Shown piece by piece: positions 1-9,501 of a stretch of DNA of 44,401 bases. The notes under the pieces are model-generated. The model was not told the DNA's origin. It searched no databases and worked only from the letters and a program-made list of their open reading frames with translations. Position 1 is the first letter of the stretch; each line of letters starts with the position of its first letter. Source of the DNA: Asterionellopsis glacialis (Eukaryota; Bacillariophyta; Plagiogrammaphyceae; Rhaphoneidales; Asterionellopsidaceae); NCBI GenBank assembly GCA_014885115.2, contig WKLE02000308.1:19332-63732 (forward strand), in the 5' to 3' direction. The position numbers and the translations under genes are program-made.

Positions 1-533
1 AGGTTCAGAGTAGTTCCACCCAGTTGGCTGCCGGTACAAAGACATCGCATCATAGAATTCCGTAGAGCCAGCCAGTGGCATCATTGATTGCATTTTCGTA
101 TCTTTTGTACATCTACGTAGAATAGATACTAAGATAAAAAATTATTTGATTGGCTCATGTCCCCGCCCCAGAGGGATATAGGTCCTAGGACGTAAGGTAC
201 TTGAACTACATGTTGCAGGTATTTATGTCTAATCAACACTACCTTGTACACCACCACAATTTGATTTTGATGGCGTCCTTCGAAACACTGAAAAGACAAA
301 AACTTTTCGATTTTCTGATTTGTTCTCCTCTCTCCTCTTGGTTTGGATACGAAGGGTTCTCATTTACTTGGATGTAACTGTCCGTTGGCATCGATCTTTC
401 GATATATCGCACATCAACTTTTAAAGAGCTACTGTAAACTTCATAGGCAAGGCCTTCTTTCGTTAGAAGAGAGGAAGAACAGAAAAAAGAGCATTTTGAT
501 TATTTATCTCTCCCTATATTACTTATATCAATC
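1..533. other. 5' flank of carrier gene, no gene seen
   Basis: I see no convincing coding region here. The stretch holds the short palindrome TCCTAGGA at about 183-190, which belongs to the dispersed 'GGTCCTAG' motif family seen elsewhere in the window. A pyrimidine-rich AT leader runs directly up to the ATG at 534. A short open frame at 343-627 overlaps the carrier start in another frame and has no recognisable features. Confidence 0.6.
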
Positions 534-1629
534 ATGCAAGTCGCTGGAGGCAAACAACAACTCACGACTGCCCCTACCAACAATGCTTCTTCGACAGCTA
601 TCCCATTACCACAGCGTATGGTACTAGCTGCATTTGCAGGCATGGGTGCTGCAACAGTATGCCATCCTTTAGATGTTATCCGTGTACAGATGCAGACAGA
701 AGGCGCACATTTTAAAAATTCATTAGATGCAGGTGTACAAATCTTCCGGAAGTCGGGGTTACAAGACGGCTTGTACGCAGGTATATCTGCAGCCTACCTA
801 CGCCAATGGCTTTATGGGAGTTGTCGTATTGGTATCTATGCATATTTGCTTGAAAATGCCAAACTTGCTAATGTCACTGCAGGCCGTGCCAAGGATGATA
901 TTTCATTTCCCAAAAAATTATCCATGGGTAAGTGCATAAATGAAAAACCACATGTATGTGGTACGTATTGAAAATGATATTGCATGGTTCTAATTTTCGA
1001 TATTTACTTTGTGATTATTTTCTGTGTGCGCTGCATTCACAGGTTGTATTTCAGGTGGTATCGGTTCCTTTGTGGGGACACCTTCGGAACTAGCTTTAGT
1101 TCGTATGTCTGCCGATTCCAAACTTCCAGAAGCACAACGTCGTAACTACAAGAATGTTGTAGATTGTGTTACTCGAATTACTCGTGAAGAGGGTCTTGTG
1201 AATCTTTGGCGTGGTGCAACACCTACTGTTGCTCGTGCAACACTACTGTCAGCATGTCAACTAGGTGTAACATCGGAAGTTAAAGGTATATTGGCCAAAT
1301 CTGGGTATTTCGGTCCAAATGGTGAAATGTTCCATGGATTGCCCATGATGTTTTGTGCTACGTTATGTTCGTCCTTTTGTGCCAATATCGTTGCTAATCC
1401 ATTTGATGTTGTTAAAAGTCGTATGCAAAATATGGCTATTAGTGCTGATGGTAAAGCAATGTATTCAGGTATGATGGATTGTTTCGTTAAAAGTGTCAAG
1501 GCTGAAGGTCCTATGGTCTTATATGCAGGATTTACACCTGCATTCATTAAGTTAGCACCTTACACTGTTATTAGTTTAACCCTGGCTGATAAGCTGACCA
1601 AAGCGGTCACTGGTAAAGATGCCCTCTAA
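534..1629 (+). CDS. Mitochondrial 2-oxoglutarate/malate-type carrier (SLC25 family)
   Basis: Two exons, 534-927 and 1043-1629, are joined across a 115-nt GT-AG intron (donor gtaagt, acceptor ttcacag). Together they give about 326 aa, close to the usual carrier length of about 300. The three carrier repeats each show the signature proline/acid/base motif: PLDVIRVQMQ at residues 45-54, GTPSELALVRM just after the intron, and NPFDVVKSRMQNM in the third repeat. The second-repeat motif, the following 'RRNYKNV...ITREEG...LWRG' block and the 'RMQNM' segment match the oxoglutarate carrier (SLC25A11) subgroup as I remember it. The family exchanges 2-oxoglutarate for malate or other dicarboxylates across the inner mitochondrial membrane. 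An N-terminal extension of about 25 residues precedes helix 1. The gene converges on the small minus-strand gene that ends at 1903. Subfamily assignment is from recall; membership of the carrier family is nearly certain. Confidence 0.93.
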
Positions 1630-1902
1630 AAAATAGTGGGAAAAACATCTGCTAACACCTTACTATTTCCTAAAAGTAAAGGAGAAATATTGTAATGGAA
1701 AGCAAATTTGGAAGAAGATTGATTGTGACTATGTGGAAAATTTATGCGCGGAATATACTTGTGCACCGGTTCTATTTGTCGTGTGCATTCATCTGCATCG
1801 CTATTACATTTGAAAAATAATGTAAATAATAAGCTGTCTAAAATATTTTTTTTAAGTAACAAGTTTTATATTGTTATCGCCCTCTTTGAGTCAACAAAGT
1901 TA

Positions 1903-2229
1903 TTACTTTCTGTTACTTGTTCGTTCTACACTGTCTTTTAAATCTGTAAGGAATGCACTTGGTTCCTTTGTTTCTTGATGTTCACCAAAATATACAAGCC
2001 CTAAATACAAACCTAATCCAAAAAGTGATGGTGCTCGAATGGTTTCCCAAAATGTTTTCTCATTATTTTTGTTCTTGGGTGACGAAGTAGAAAAGAAGAC
2101 TTTTGATGATGGCAATTCGCCTGATAGTGCCGGTCTACTTCTTTCAATGGACTTGTATATTGCCGTCGTTGTCGGAGTTGTGTATTGTGCCAACACTCTG
2201 CTCGATATCGATAAAGCCCTTCCCCTCAT
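1903..2229 (-). CDS. Small mitochondrial-type single-pass membrane protein (hypothetical)
   Basis: A 108-aa ORF begins at the ATG at 2229; an upstream in-frame GTG at 2241 is not a likely start. The N-terminus (MRGRALSISSRVLAQ...) is rich in Arg and Ser and free of acids, as in a mitochondrial presequence. A 'FFSTSSP' segment resembles a processing region. One hydrophobic helix (about residues 66-81, APSLFGLGLYLGLVYFG) follows, then a short charged tail. This layout resembles small accessory subunits of inner-membrane complexes, but I do not recognise the family. It converges on the carrier gene with 273 bp between the two stop codons. Coding status is inferred from the ordered presequence, helix and tail layout. 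Confidence 0.6.
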   Translation of the reverse strand: MRGRALSISSRVLAQYTTPTTTAIYKSIERSRPALSGELPSSKVFFSTSSPKNKNNEKTFWETIRAPSLFGLGLYLGLVYFGEHQETKEPSAFLTDLKDSVERTSNRK

Positions 2230-2981
2230 GATTGAAAACACTTACTAAAGTCACTATATTCAGGGTTGTTAGCTGCTCCAATTTTTTCCTTTTTCTCTTA
2301 TTGCTAAAGGTTGACGAGTTTGATTGTATTTGTCTAGAGATATACGTAATCGCTAATAGTTTGGAGGATGTCGGACTACTGCAAGAGCCCAATAATTGTA
2401 CTTGTGTGATGTGATGAGTTGTCAGCTCTCTAGAGAGACGGTAGAAATAAGTTTGTGGTGTGGTGCTGCTCTTGTGCTCTTGCTGAGGAGCAATCTGAAA
2501 GTTGTTGGCTAACTAAATTTGTTAATTATCTTTTTATGGATTTTCAATAAGTATTAAAAACGTTCATTAAAATTACGGGAGGAAAAATTAAAAAGTATGT
2601 ATTTATGAAATATAATATTTCCATTACCCTATCTATACCTTAGTGGAGCTGTCAAGGAAAACCTTCACTCTAAACGGTTTCTTCTTTGTTCATTATTTTA
2701 TTTACAAAACCCAGACTTGAGATTTTGATGTCCGCATTTTTGAAATTCATCATGTCTGCGTATTTTAAATTTATTCTATTCTGTACTGCATTGCTAACTA
2801 GCTTATGGATCCGAAAAACAGAACTCTACTGTATTATGTCTACAGTAAAATATTAAGAGCTTTTCCATGGTCGCAAATTCTAAAATTTGAAAATGGAAAA
2901 AAAAAATGCATTCTTTTATTTACTTCTAAGATTACTTCTTGTACGGACATTGACATCAACATCTATTATTTCATGAAAACT
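2230..2981. other. Intergenic, no gene seen
   Basis: This spacer lies between the 5' end of the small mitochondrial-type gene and the 3' end of the methyltransferase-like gene. It is AT-rich with A/T homopolymers (about 2560-2620 and 2896-2906). Short ORFs on both strands are low-complexity or lack any recognisable motif. Confidence 0.6.
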
Positions 2982-4301
2982 TTAGAATGTACCCCATAGC
3001 AAATAATTAGCGCCGTCGAAGGGCATTTTTGTCTTGCGGATATTTTCATGTTTTGCACAGAGATATTCCAGCAAATCCATGTAAGTACTAACTTGTTCGC
3101 CATTTGGCTTTCTACGGTGAGGAAACAAACGCGAAAAGACGCAACATGGGACGACTACAAAAGGAATTTGTTTCTTAACAGCCATGTCCACAATAGCATC
3201 AGTCGCCTCGTCTGGGTGCAAGGCTACAATAGCACTACAGTTGTCAAGCAAATCAGAGCCGTTCGCACAAACAGGTACTTCTTGTTCATCTGGATGACGA
3301 AAACTTGGATCAACTCCGTCCGGTCTATTGGCGAACCATGCCTTCATGATTGAGAATGGTACAACTTTCGCGCACACACCACATTGTAATGTGGCAGCGT
3401 CGTTTGATTTACCATCGACCAATCCTAGAATATTAGTTTCCTTCTTCAATGCTCGATACCATATCTTTCTATCTCTACCTGGAAGTTTCCCAACAGACTT
3501 ACGTGGGTCTACTATTGTTGATTGAATCCCTGCCAAGCCAAGTGCCATAGATACATGACCTGACCCTCCAGCCGCATCAATTACGCCAGATCCTTGATTC
3601 AAAATTTGGACAACTTGATTGTAGGAATCAAGGTTCTCTGAAAGAATGACAGTAGTAGCCCATGAAGTTGGGTCGCTTTGACTTCCAGAGGGATCGTGTA
3701 TCATATTCATGAGAAAATTCCTTACATATTCACCCTGTATGCGTTTCCCTAAACCTCCTCCATGGCGATAGGATCTCGATGAAGTATCATCATCATCAAC
3801 GCCGCCCTGTATTTTGGTTTTGTGTATTATTTTCTTTTGTTTTTGCTTTGGTTTTGGTTTCCCTTCTGAAAAAGAAGAAGGATCAGTATTGTCTATGAAC
3901 TTACAATATTTATTTTGCCAAACTTGGCATTGTTTTACATCGCAACGCATCGCTTCTTCGACTCGAAGAAAATCTCCACTGATGGCATTTTGTGGAGTTT
4001 TTATATTCACGATAAACCTTGGTTGACCCATACTACTTTCACTGTGACTATTGCCCCAAGATCCCCGAACCCGTATGTAATCCCCAAACTTGCAAGATCG
4101 ACGACACCAACTTCTTAAATATTTGGCATGTTGATCTTCTAGAAATTGCAATCGAACAACAACGTGATTTTCTTGCTCATCGGCAAGATGAATGATGGCA
4201 AAAAAGGCTCGGACCGAACGGCCAAATACGACACCATGAATTACACTCTCCATGTTATTATTTGTAGCCTTACATTTGTTAGTTGCATGATCAGATGACA
4301 T
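2982..4301 (-). CDS. OB-fold-like plus SAM-dependent methyltransferase-like protein
   Basis: A single-exon ORF gives 439 aa from the ATG at 4301; the frame extends to a TTG at 4319, which is not used here. Residues about 17-110 contain alternating beta-like stretches (VIHGVVFGRSVRAFFAIIHL, VVVRLQFL, FGDYIRVRGSW), suggesting a nucleic-acid-binding OB-like fold. A lysine/glutamine-rich linker follows (about 150-170). From about residue 240 'VIDAAGGSGHVSMALGLAG' matches a Rossmann-type SAM-binding motif I, followed by 'IVDPR' as motif II. Near the C-terminus 'VVVPCCVFSRLFPHR' and a Tyr/Leu-rich tail recall a group of protist and fungal methyltransferase-like proteins with a conserved Pro-Cys-Cys motif. 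A nucleic-acid substrate such as tRNA or rRNA is plausible from the OB-like part, but this is inference. The two-Cys motif could alternatively bind metal. Confidence 0.75.
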   Translation of the reverse strand: MSSDHATNKCKATNNNMESVIHGVVFGRSVRAFFAIIHLADEQENHVVVRLQFLEDQHAKYLRSWCRRSCKFGDYIRVRGSWGNSHSESSMGQPRFIVNIKTPQNAISGDFLRVEEAMRCDVKQCQVWQNKYCKFIDNTDPSSFSEGKPKPKQKQKKIIHKTKIQGGVDDDDTSSRSYRHGGGLGKRIQGEYVRNFLMNMIHDPSGSQSDPTSWATTVILSENLDSYNQVVQILNQGSGVIDAAGGSGHVSMALGLAGIQSTIVDPRKSVGKLPGRDRKIWYRALKKETNILGLVDGKSNDAATLQCGVCAKVVPFSIMKAWFANRPDGVDPSFRHPDEQEVPVCANGSDLLDNCSAIVALHPDEATDAIVDMAVKKQIPFVVVPCCVFSRLFPHRRKPNGEQVSTYMDLLEYLCAKHENIRKTKMPFDGANYLLWGTF

Positions 4302-4681
4302 GATCTTTACACATGACAAAATTGAAAGAGAGCTATGACCTATGACACGGTGCCGACAGGGTGTACCGATTAGTGCTCTATCTATTCGTACCAGGTACTA
4401 AAATGCTATGTTTGTCTGAAGGCTGTGATCATCCGTCTGTTCTCAGCGCTTCTCAAAAGGTCGTCTTCATTCTCTCCCTCCGACACCAAAACGATTACTA
4501 CTTGTACTAGAACTCGGTATCTTAGTGTTATGATTGGACATATATAAAACTAATGTACCTCAGACATTTCCTATCTACGATCTAGTAGGAGCGCAGTTCA
4601 TAGTCGACATAATATTATGCACAGTGCCAGATATCAATCATAGTGATCTATTATTGTACCATACAAAATATTTTATTAGCT

Positions 4682-4698
4682 GTACCGGTACCAGGTAC
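4682..4698. repeat. Dispersed short palindrome copy
   Basis: The sequence is GTACCGGTACCAGGTAC, overlapping GTACCGGTAC and GTACCAGGTAC palindromes. It lies about 380 bp upstream of the methyltransferase-like gene, and a shorter copy lies at 4388-4398, about 90 bp upstream. It belongs to a recurring family in this window; see the finding on palindromes. Confidence 0.6.
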
Positions 4699-5041
4699 TT
4701 TCTACAGGCACACAAGCCGGTAGGTCCCAGGTGAGTCTATTTATTTAACATTTTCTTTGATTCTCCCCACTGTCTCTGGAATTCATGTCAGGGCTATCCA
4801 GTACTGTAGGTCCTCTAGTCTAGTCCTGTCTAGTCTGCAGTCCTATAATACTGTATTCCTTCAACGAAGGGTTCCACTACCATAAAGCAAAAGAGATGAT
4901 AGGCAGGATAGACACGAAACGAGAAAAGGAAGGATTTTTCTGTGCTTTTTCTGACGAGAATGAAACTGAGATACGAAACAGGAAGATATCTTTTCTACGG
5001 TATGCTCTTCAATGATGATATTGATGACGCTAGAGCAGAAC

Positions 5042-5294
5042 ACTTCTTGTCTATGTTGTTCCTAATCATGACACTGATGATGCAAAACAAATAATTTCGC
5101 TTTTCTATTTTGTTCCTAATGATGACACTGAAAGCACATCTCCTTTGGGCGCAATACTGTATGATGAAACTTCTTTTCTATGGCGTTCCTAATGGTGACA
5201 CTGATGATACAAAACAGATAACTTTAATGGTGGTCTTTATGATGGCACTGAACGAACATTTCGTTTGGGCGCAATACTGCATGATAATGACTCC
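5042..5294. repeat. Imperfect tandem repeat, two units of about 127 bp
   Basis: Unit 1 (from 5042) and unit 2 (from 5169) share 'ACTTCTT-TCTATG', 'GTTCCTAAT-GTGACACTGATGAT', 'CAAAACA-ATAA', and the near-identical ending 'TTTGGGCGCAATACTG-ATGAT'. Each unit also has an internal echo of 'GTTCCTAATGATGACACTGA'. Copies have diverged by substitutions and small indels. I recognise no gene in it; it may be a decayed minisatellite or a remnant of a larger repeat. Confidence 0.65.
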
Positions 5295-5617
5295 ATAGGT
5301 TCAAAAGTCAATGGCTTAGATACCATAACGTATTCAAGGGCCAATGGGCAATTCTAAATTATGACGATCTTATTGAAAAGGGTTTGCTACTGGTTTTCTC
5401 ATGTGATATGTAGGCTGATTCTTCAAGTTTCTTTTGAAATAAAAGATCGACGATAAAAAAGTCTTTGTTGTTTGTAATAAATTATTATGTATGTTTTAAA
5501 TCATGATGGATGCATTTTCGCATACCTCTAAACTCAAATGATGCATGTTTATGTAATAAATTTTTTTCTCGTTTTAACTCTTTTGGTGGACTATCTATGT
5601 CGGTATCAGCGGTAGAT

Positions 5618-5917
5618 TCACGCTCCTCGGGCAGATATTGACTTCTCGGGACTTTTTGTTGAGCCTGGTGACCTTCTTGTTCTAGAACTTGTAGTCTCTG
5701 TAATGTCGTCGCCTATTATTGTCATGAGATTGTCGAGTATGCAATTGACCTCTTCAATTTGTTTCGTTAGATCCCCGTCAACGCTAAAATCAGCAAGTGG
5801 ATCTGGCTTCTCCTCTTGTGAAGGTATCAAAGACAGCATGTTTGTAAGACCACCCATAACGGATAGTAATGGTTCTGGGCCACGTTGATAATCGGAAATT
5901 GAAGACGGATATGTCAT
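5618..5917 (-). CDS. Small acidic protein, SDYQ-GP type (copy 1)
   Basis: A 99-aa single-exon ORF starts at the ATG at 5917. The N-terminus carries 'ISDYQRGPEPLLSVM', followed by a helix-prone segment 'LTKQIEEVNCILDNLMTIIGDD' and a Ser/Thr/Arg-rich tail containing 'SSRTRRSPGSTK'. The same order (SDYQ-GP--L--V, acidic leucine-rich helix, RRS-rich tail) occurs in a plus-strand ORF at 21094-21432, so two independent copies retain the pattern. That supports real coding. No signal peptide or membrane segment is visible. I do not recognise the family and offer no function. Confidence 0.6.
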   Translation of the reverse strand: MTYPSSISDYQRGPEPLLSVMGGLTNMLSLIPSQEEKPDPLADFSVDGDLTKQIEEVNCILDNLMTIIGDDITETTSSRTRRSPGSTKSPEKSISARGA

Positions 5918-6294
5918 TTTTATAACTGGGTAAAGCTGGAATGTTTGGGATAGAAGAGCAAGGAAGTTTTCTCTAGACTTAACGTTCGTGGCTGTGTTTG
6001 TTTACAAGAGGTGTTATGGGTCAGTTGATTTCAAAAATTATGGAAAAGAGGTAAATTCAAAGACTATGATTTTACTAAGATATTGTGCTGGTCGCGTTCG
6101 AAGAAGAATTCCGAACTGTTCGAAAGATAACTTCAATAGTGTGGTACTCACCTACGAGATACAATTATTTCAGTATTAGGAAATAAGTACCACTAGCGTC
6201 ATCACATTATGAAGCACTCATGACTCACTTGATACCTGGTACAGTACTTTGTAACACGTAAGACTCAGTACCCTGTATGACACGGGATACAATG

Positions 6295-6312
6295 TACCCA
6301 GGTACCTGGGTA
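6295..6312. repeat. Perfect 18-bp palindrome, dispersed family
   Basis: TACCCAGGTACCTGGGTA reads identically on both strands. It lies about 380 bp upstream of the start codon of the minus-strand SDYQ-GP gene. A further 'TACCTGGTACA' lies at 6233-6243. These belong to the recurring KpnI-site-centred palindrome family seen at 12735, 20798, 33351 and elsewhere in the window. Confidence 0.75.
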
Positions 6313-6507
6313 ATCAATCGTTCCAAACTTTAGCACCAGGTTCCAGGAAAATATTATCATCATATCGATGAGACATATACACAATTCGTGAACGTCGATG
6401 TCGCATCCGTGTTTAAAGCATTGGTCCTTTGCACGTCCAACATACCGGATTAATTGTTTAACTTTTATAAGTGAAAGAACCTTATTTCATCATGTACAAA
6501 ATTTATC

Positions 6508-6955
6508 ATACCCCTCGTGATTCAGATATAATAACTTGTTGGGTAAGATCCTCGAGGAATATATAGTAAGTTACTATGATAAATAATGGATGTTGATTCC
6601 CTCTTCGGAGTGTTTGTTTTTCTATGAGGCGTTGGATGTATTTACCATGTAGGGGATTAAAAATTGTTTCATTAATTTGCCTTGCCATATACAGTTGGTA
6701 CAGTACTTCCAAACTTGGAAAGTGTATCCATACCCCACGTGATTGCCAGGCATTCTTGTTGGGTGAGATGCTCCAGGAATATTACTTTGAATATATGGCC
6801 CGCCTACTAATAATTATTGTTTATTTTTTCTAGTTTCTGGAAAAATGATACTATTACTGTGGCATCTCCATCATAATTGATTCATTAAAGTACATACTTA
6901 CATAAAATATCCGTCCGTGATTGCGAAATAATCTTGTTGGGTAAGATTCCAGATA
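6508..6955 (+). repeat. Three diverged copies of a 50-55 bp spaced repeat
   Basis: Copies at about 6508-6562, 6730-6782 and 6907-6955 share 'CGTGATT', then 7-11 bases, then 'CTTGTTGGGT-AGAT' and, in the first two, 'C-AGGAATAT'. Spacing is about 222 and 177 bp. All three are in the same orientation, pointing toward the MFS gene. They have no coding potential that I can see. They could be remnants of a duplicated regulatory block or of a mobile element. Confidence 0.55.
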
Positions 6956-7539
6956 GTTCTTTCACTATTGCTACAATAGATGTACTGTTATACTTATTCT
7001 AGAGAGAGATAGTTTTTGAGCACTATTACTACAAAAGAACTACTGTCGTACAGGTACTTATTCTGCCCTCACCTGTCGTGTATCCCAAAAAATGATGTCA
7101 GTAATCTTTCCACTCCTCAACATTCGACTCTTGGTCGTACTTTTTTATCTCCCCTTACCTGGAGAGCTCTCCCCGGGAGATGGATCCTACCGTGGGAAAT
7201 ACTCCCACATGGGAGTGGTTGCTAAGGATCGGTCTGTTCTTTTCCGTAAAGCGAGCAAGTATGCGAATGACGGCCAGCAGCCGGCCATCTCATTCGTGCG
7301 TGCCGTCGGAGCCAGCCGAAACCGGATCAACATACAATGACACCAAATAAAACTGACAGAAAGGGCGGTACTGGACGACAAGCCTGTTTTGGAGTTTGTC
7401 GGAGGCAATGTGGAAAGGGTAGAAACGAACGCATAGCCAACCACAACTCCCACAAACATCAACATCTAATACATTCCTATCCACGCACGCAACATGCACA
7501 TTGCAAGGCACTGTTAACATTCGAAGTGTACAGCTTCGT

Positions 7540-9501
7540 ATGCGAGATAAGACAACCTCAACAGCAATGGTTGCTGGTGACTCTTCTCCGCTAGGACGAA
7601 GCATGACAGATAACGACCTGTTGCTGTTTAGCGACAATGAAGAGTCTGCTGCATCGGCCACACCCCAAAATCATGCATTTCAAACGTCATTTAGCTTTGA
7701 CGAGGCGAACGATCAATTTGAATCTGTGTTTCTTCCACCACCGCCTCCTCCAGTGCGGCATGCCAATGCTCGTAACTTTCAACACTTCCCAACTGCATCA
7801 TCTCGCACTCCATTGTTTGGACATTTCCAACAAAATCCCAAGGAACGACCTGGCCGTTTTAGACAAACGAAAGATGTTTTATTTGGCAGATCCAATCTCA
7901 ATGCACAGCGAAACTTTAGAAAAATTGATGAGCATGAAGAAGACCTCGATGTCTATCGTCCTACAGGGCTTGCTGGTTTCTTTTTTGGATTCATGTATGA
8001 AGACCGGTCGTCACAAGGAGAACAAGACGACCTGTTCCTTCAAGATGTGAGAGGGTCCTCGTCATTATCATCATCTAAGGAAAAGTTGCAACTTTGGAAT
8101 CGACTTAATTGGGCTTTATTCCTAGGATTTACTCTTACTGTTGCTGCAACTGCCGTACCTGTCACCCTGGTACCTCAGATGGCGAATGATTTCTACAGTG
8201 AACAAAATGCCAACAATTCAGTCTTTAGTGCTCGAGCTGCAGCTTCTGCTGTCATGGGGACAGCATGCGGTAAACTGTTGAATGGACCCGTAGGGGATTT
8301 GTTTGGAGCTAGAAGAATTTCGTGTATCTACGGTGTCCTACTGGCCATAAGTTTACTTGTATTGTCATTTTGTCGTAGCGCTCTTGCGGCAATATGGGCA
8401 TGTTTCTTTGTGGAATTTTTCCAAAGTGTGCAATGGCCATGTATCGTTATCATATTAGCAGCGCACTATCGGACTGGCAATCCCGAGCCTGGCATGTATG
8501 AGGGAGGGATTTACGTAACATCTCTTGCTTCTCGCTTTGGAGCACTTCTGGCGATCCCAATATCCACATACCTTTTGAGGACAATGCACTGGCGCAAAGT
8601 GGCTCACATGGGAGCATTATTTGCCCTGGTTGGGACTGGAATTATGTTTCTCTTCATTTCGGACTCACCAGGAAAAACTCACGATCCACAAAATCCAATC
8701 AAACCATCTCTCATTGCCAATGCACCCGCCCGAATACATTCTTCTTGGTTACGTCGAGCGATGTGGATCTATTCGGTTGTTAAGTCTGTCTTCACCACAA
8801 ATGTTTTCCCTGCAATACGAAGTGTTTTGAAATCAGGGACATTTTGGATTGTTGCTATTGCCCATACGGGAGGCTCCATGGTGCGGTCGTCTGATCGTAT
8901 TCTTGGCACATATTTAAGGGATACCTCTTTTGGAACGCTATCGGAGAACCGTGCTGGGGGGATGGCTGTATTCTTATCATTTGGAATATTGCTCGGCTTG
9001 GCGGTCGGGGGCAACACATTCACTAGATTAAACCCAAGAAGCCGAAAGCGTATGGTTTCGAAACTTTATATGCTAGCCATTGCAGCATGTTACTTTCTCG
9101 CCTTTTTGGCCATTCCCAAAGTGCGATGGCTCCTCGGATCACCCGGAATAGTTCTAATTCTTCAAATAATGGCAGTTCTAGTGGCCGGTTTTGGTGTTGC
9201 CGTGCAATGTTACCACATTCCTGGCCTCGTTAGTATGACTTTTGGGCATAACAAGGGGCTTTATGCTGCCTACACAGATGGTATCGCCTATGGTTTGGGT
9301 AGTTTAGTATGGCGAGTCGTTGGCAATGCCGTCAAGGAAGGCAATCCACAAGGCGGAGGATGGGCATATGGATGGGCTGCAGTAGCCTTGATTGTAGTGT
9401 TGTGTGCCGTCCTTATGGTGGAATTTATGGAACATTACTTTGTCTTTCGTACCAATAGAGACCGCCCAAAGGGTGGGTACGAAACAATAATTTTTGTGTA
9501 G
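7540..9501 (+). CDS. Major facilitator superfamily (MFS) transporter
   Basis: A single-exon ORF gives 653 aa from the ATG at 7540. Later in-frame ATGs at 7567 and 7603 are possible starts; an upstream TTG at 7501 is not used. A long N-terminal region of about 175 residues is hydrophilic and probably disordered, with acidic/serine and proline-rich (PPPPPPP) segments. The transmembrane core then begins at 'LNWALFLGFTLTV'. The loop after helix 2 has 'GKLLNGPVGDLFGARR', the MFS motif A pattern (G--D--G-RR). About twelve hydrophobic helices can be counted to the C-terminus (final one 'AAVALIVVLCAVLMVEFM'). The layout fits a proton- or anion-coupled organic solute transporter, possibly near the organophosphate:Pi or SLC37-like groups, but the substrate cannot be deduced. 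Membrane location is unknown. Confidence 0.85.
   Translation: MRDKTTSTAMVAGDSSPLGRSMTDNDLLLFSDNEESAASATPQNHAFQTSFSFDEANDQFESVFLPPPPPPVRHANARNFQHFPTASSRTPLFGHFQQNPKERPGRFRQTKDVLFGRSNLNAQRNFRKIDEHEEDLDVYRPTGLAGFFFGFMYEDRSSQGEQDDLFLQDVRGSSSLSSSKEKLQLWNRLNWALFLGFTLTVAATAVPVTLVPQMANDFYSEQNANNSVFSARAAASAVMGTACGKLLNGPVGDLFGARRISCIYGVLLAISLLVLSFCRSALAAIWACFFVEFFQSVQWPCIVIILAAHYRTGNPEPGMYEGGIYVTSLASRFGALLAIPISTYLLRTMHWRKVAHMGALFALVGTGIMFLFISDSPGKTHDPQNPIKPSLIANAPARIHSSWLRRAMWIYSVVKSVFTTNVFPAIRSVLKSGTFWIVAIAHTGGSMVRSSDRILGTYLRDTSFGTLSENRAGGMAVFLSFGILLGLAVGGNTFTRLNPRSRKRMVSKLYMLAIAACYFLAFLAIPKVRWLLGSPGIVLILQIMAVLVAGFGVAVQCYHIPGLVSMTFGHNKGLYAAYTDGIAYGLGSLVWRVVGNAVKEGNPQGGGWAYGWAAVALIVVLCAVLMVEFMEHYFVFRTNRDRPKGGYETIIFV

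Larger units (their letters stand above)
4302..5617. other. Intergenic with palindromes and tandem repeat, no gene seen
   Basis: The part nearest the methyltransferase-like gene holds copies of a dispersed palindrome: GTACCAGGTAC at 4388-4398 and GTACCGGTACCAGGTAC at 4682-4698. 'GTAGGTCCTCTAGTCTAGTCC'-like sequence follows at about 4806-4850, split over two short blocks. An imperfect tandem repeat (listed separately) occupies about 5042-5294. The rest is AT-rich 3' flank of the small acidic gene. No ORF here has recognisable protein features. Confidence 0.6.
5918..7539. other. Divergent intergenic region with repeats
   Basis: This is the shared 5' spacer between the SDYQ-GP gene (minus) and the MFS gene (plus). 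It holds a perfect 18-bp palindrome at 6295-6312, a half copy at 6233-6243, three diverged copies of a 50-55 bp repeat (6508-6562, 6730-6782, 6907-6955), and GC-richer DNA with small hairpins near 7170-7215 (for example GTGGGA-AATAC-TCCCAC). Short ORFs here look non-coding. Confidence 0.6.

Noticed and set aside
343..627. ORF upstream of and overlapping the carrier start
   Set aside because: It overlaps the carrier's first exon in another frame and shows no recognisable protein pattern.
1257..1547. Minus-strand ORF inside the mitochondrial carrier
   Set aside because: It is a shadow of the carrier's second exon; the carrier frame carries all three family motifs.
7092..7340. ORF of 82 codons upstream of the MFS gene
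   Set aside because: It lies in repeat- and hairpin-rich 5' flank, without a recognisable pattern; it is probably leader or promoter DNA.
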